Of a stretch of 64,000 nt of DNA, positions 62,203 through 64,000 are shown piece after piece. The stretch covers positions 1 to 64,000 of the forward strand of contig NZ_QRIL01000003.1 in assembly GCF_003471165.1 (NCBI RefSeq), read 5' to 3'. Every line of letters starts with the position of its first letter. The stretch's first letter is position 1. Origin of the DNA: Ruminococcus sp. AM22-13. Its GTDB lineage: Bacteria; Bacillota; Clostridia; Lachnospirales; Lachnospiraceae. The notes under the pieces are model-generated. The model was given only the letters and a program-made list of their open reading frames with translations. It ran no database searches and was not told where the DNA came from. The translations under genes were made by a program, and so were the position numbers.

Positions 62203-62515
62203 TATAAAATCCTCCTTTGGTTATACTCTATAATTTATATTATAGAACAAATGTTCTAATAAATCAATAGAACATTTTGGAGAAAATTGTATTATTAAAA
62301 ATTTAAAATGTCTAATCTAGTTTAAACGACAGCATTATAGAAATCAAGAATTATATTGTACAAAAAAACTTTCGAAAAAATTACCAAATATTAAGATAAC
62401 CTTGTTCATCCTGTAAGGTTACAATCTTATGATAGCCTCAGATGAAAAAGTTAAGTCAAAAATAAAGCCAACCTAAAACCTAAAAAAGCACAAAAGAAAT
62501 AAGGAGGACAAGCAA
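62203..62515. other. Divergent region between defence operon and cit genes
   Basis: This 313-base interval holds the SOS-type promoter (62239-62267) and, nearer citD, a TAACCTT/AAGGTTA hairpin (about 62398-62422). The citD promoter could not be picked out with confidence. Confidence 0.6.
62239..62267 (-). promoter_or_regulatory. Promoter with SOS (LexA-type) box in the spacer
   Basis: On the minus strand TTGATT (62262-62267) and TATAAT (62239-62244) are exactly 17 bp apart. The spacer contains GAACATTTGTTC (62245-62256), a perfect palindrome of the GAAC-N4-GTTC form bound by Firmicute LexA. A second half site, TGTTCT, lies just upstream of the -35. Repression by LexA, or by another dimeric repressor with the same site, is expected. 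Confidence 0.72.
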
Positions 62516-62815
62516 ATGGAAATCACAAGACCTGCTGTAGCAGGAACTCTGGAATCCAGTGACTGTTAGGTAATGATCGAAGAAGGAGACGGCAAAGTCG
62601 AATTTTCACTGGAAAGTTCTGTGATTAGTCAGTATGGAAATCAGATCAGAAAGGTAGCACTGGAAACCCTGAACAACCTGGGCGTAAATAATGCGAAAGT
62701 AACAATGATTGACAAAGGTGCGCTGGACTGCACCATCAAAGCAAGAATTGAAGCTGCTGTTTACCGTTCTGTTTTACAGACAGAAGATTTACCATGGGGA
62801 GGTGCTATCCGATGA
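62516..62815 (+). pseudogene. citD: Citrate lyase acyl carrier protein with in-frame amber codon
   Basis: From ATG 62516, behind AAGGAGG, the frame encodes a clear CitD: MEITRPAVAGTLESSDC with the prosthetic-group serine at position 14, then KVEFSLESSVISQYGNQIRK, NNAKVTMIDKGALDCTIKAR. A TAG at codon 18 (62567-62569) splits it three residues after the SS pair. Codons on both sides keep family similarity, so the stop is a recent point change, a sequencing error or is read through. Re-initiation at ATG 62573 would lose the modified serine. It overlaps citE by four bases. Confidence 0.8.
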
Positions 62816-64000
62816 GTAATCCAAACAAAAAAAGATTAAGAAGAACCATGATGTTCCTGAACGCACAGAAACCGGGTCTGATTAAAGATCCTTATATTTA
62901 TAAACCGGATTCTATTATGCTGGATCTGGAAGATGCAGTTGTCGAGAACCAGAAAGATGCAGCAAGATTTTCCTTGTTTCATGTATTAAGAACAATCAAT
63001 TACAGAGGATGCGAACGAGTAGTCAGAATCAATGGTCTGGGTTCCTCTTACTGGAAAGAAGATATCCGCTGTGCAGTTGCAGGTGGCTGTGATTCCATTC
63101 GTATCCTGAAAACAGAGAGCGCTAAAGACGTTTATATTGTAGAGAAAGAAGTAATCCAGGCAGAAAAAGATTTCGGACGTCCGGAAGGAAGTGTCCTGAT
63201 CATGGCTGCTATCGAATCTGCAAGAGGTGTTATGAGGGCTCTGGATATCTGTGAAGCATCTGAGAGACTTTTCGGTATCGCACTTTCCGGTGGTGATTAT
63301 ACAAAAGACCTTCAGACACATATTACAGGTACAGGTCTGGAGCTGATGGGTGCAAGACAGAACCTTGTTATTGCAGCAAGAGCTGCAACATTCCTGATCA
63401 CAGTACCGGAAATGCTCCCTGTTTATAAGAAACTGAAGATCAGACCGACAACATTTCTTCTGATCTGTGTAACATCCATGGGTGTTATAAACCTTCTTCC
63501 ATGGGGTGATCCGACCATGAGAGCTGCAACAGTTCTTGGAATTGAACCAAACCAGCTCTGGCTTCAGATTCTGCCAATGCAGGTTGTAGGCATCATCATT
63601 GCACTGGCAACAGCAGTGTTCTGGGGAATTGTAGAGAAGAAACGTGGAGCAGGAGCTGTAACAGATGTAGAAATCACAGCAGGTGGAAACGTAGAAGAGC
63701 AGACAGAGGCAAGAGAATATGCAAGACCAAAACTATTCTGGTTTAACCTTATTCTTACACTTGCAGTGATCGTATGCCTGATTTTTGTGAAAGTGCCATC
63801 TCACTATGTATTCATGCTTGGATGTGCCATTGCCTTACTGGTGAACTTCCGGGGAGCATCCTTACAGAATAAAATCATCAAATCCCATGCAGGTCCGGCC
63901 ATCATGATGTCCTCAACAATCCTCTGCGCAGGTGTATTCCTCGGAGTAATGGAGAAAACCGGAATCATGAACAATATGGCAACTGTACTTGCCGGATTTG
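62812..64000 (+). pseudogene. citE: CitE (citryl-CoA lyase) N-terminal part fused to a citrate transporter, runs off the window
   Basis: An open frame from ATG 62812 to the window end begins as citrate lyase beta subunit: RRTMMFLNAQKPGLIKDP, DSIMLDLEDAVVENQKDAAR, VRINGLGSSYWKEDI, AAIESARGVMRAL and ALSGGDYTKDL. At about residue 192 (63386) CitE stops after NLVIAARAA and the sequence continues as the second half of a CitMHS-type citrate transporter: TFLITVPEMLPVYKKLKIRP, SMGVINLLPWGDPTMRAA and several TM helices. About 100 residues of CitE and the first half of the transporter are absent. A deletion joining two neighbouring genes in frame is the simplest reading. Confidence 0.75.

Noticed and set aside
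62567..62569. Amber codon in citD as a pyrrolysine or read-through codon
   Set aside because: No suppressor tRNA is visible in the window and the neighbouring citE is also rearranged, so gene decay is simpler.

Overview
The window reads as a chromosome segment of a spore-forming, low-GC gut Firmicute, most likely a Lachnospiraceae member of the Blautia/Ruminococcus kind. This is inferred from spoIIID, many arabinose and amino-sugar utilisation genes, thiamine and cobalamin riboswitches, AGGAGG-type ribosome binding sites and clostridial protein flavour. No rRNA, tRNA, CRISPR array, transposase or integrase was found.

Layout. 1-1.3 kb: decayed remains of two sugar-binding proteins behind a full copy of a dispersed palindromic repeat. 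1.4-5 kb: BlaI-type regulator, acetyltransferase and M28 peptidase, with a MITE-like element upstream of the peptidase. 5.3-14 kb: two cobalamin riboswitches, the first over an orphan binding protein, the second over a five-gene Opp/Nik-type ABC importer ending in a MATE exporter. 14.1-18.2 kb: zinc/cadmium efflux locus (separate HMA protein, P1B ATPase, ArsR repressor) followed by a His-tailed M14-like hydrolase. 18.2-23.5 kb: DUF2284 protein, small alarmone synthetase, a phosphoribosyltransferase-like protein, SstT, SpoIIID, and two gene remnants. 23.5-34.5 kb: arabinan/arabinoxylan utilisation (AraC, two GH51, LacI, sugar ABC importer, esterase, GH43). 34.5-38.6 kb: amino-sugar catabolism (RpiR, nagB, nagA, nanE). 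38.9-42.5 kb: histidine phosphatase, HSL-type esterase and an acyltransferase-like membrane protein. 42.5-48 kb: thiSGHE and convergent thiC, each behind its own TPP riboswitch. 48-53.7 kb: secreted Fn3 protein, HicB-like protein, ogg, nth, Crp/Fnr regulator and a metallo-beta-lactamase-fold protein. 53.9-57.2 kb: glgP and an AraC regulator. 57.3-62.3 kb: an AT-rich defence island. 62.5 kb to the end: a damaged citrate lyase/citrate transporter locus.

The most interesting region is the island at 57.3-62.3 kb. One minus-strand operon starts from a promoter whose 17-bp spacer holds a perfect GAAC-N4-GTTC box, the Firmicute SOS (LexA) pattern. It encodes an unknown 136-aa protein, a single polypeptide that appears to join a cytosine-5 DNA methyltransferase to a HaeIII-like restriction nuclease, a DUF262 protein, and a HEPN-type protein overlapping it by four bases. 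I read this as a restriction-modification system with an attached DUF262/HEPN module under DNA-damage-type control. The individual domains are known families; the combination and control are the candidate novelty.

Three small repeat families are scattered between genes, often touching stop codons. One copy supplies the stop codon of thiS and may have altered its C-terminus. Several loci are decaying: mglB-like, GGDEF and alcohol dehydrogenase remnants, a citD with an in-frame amber codon, and a citE fused in frame to a citrate transporter.
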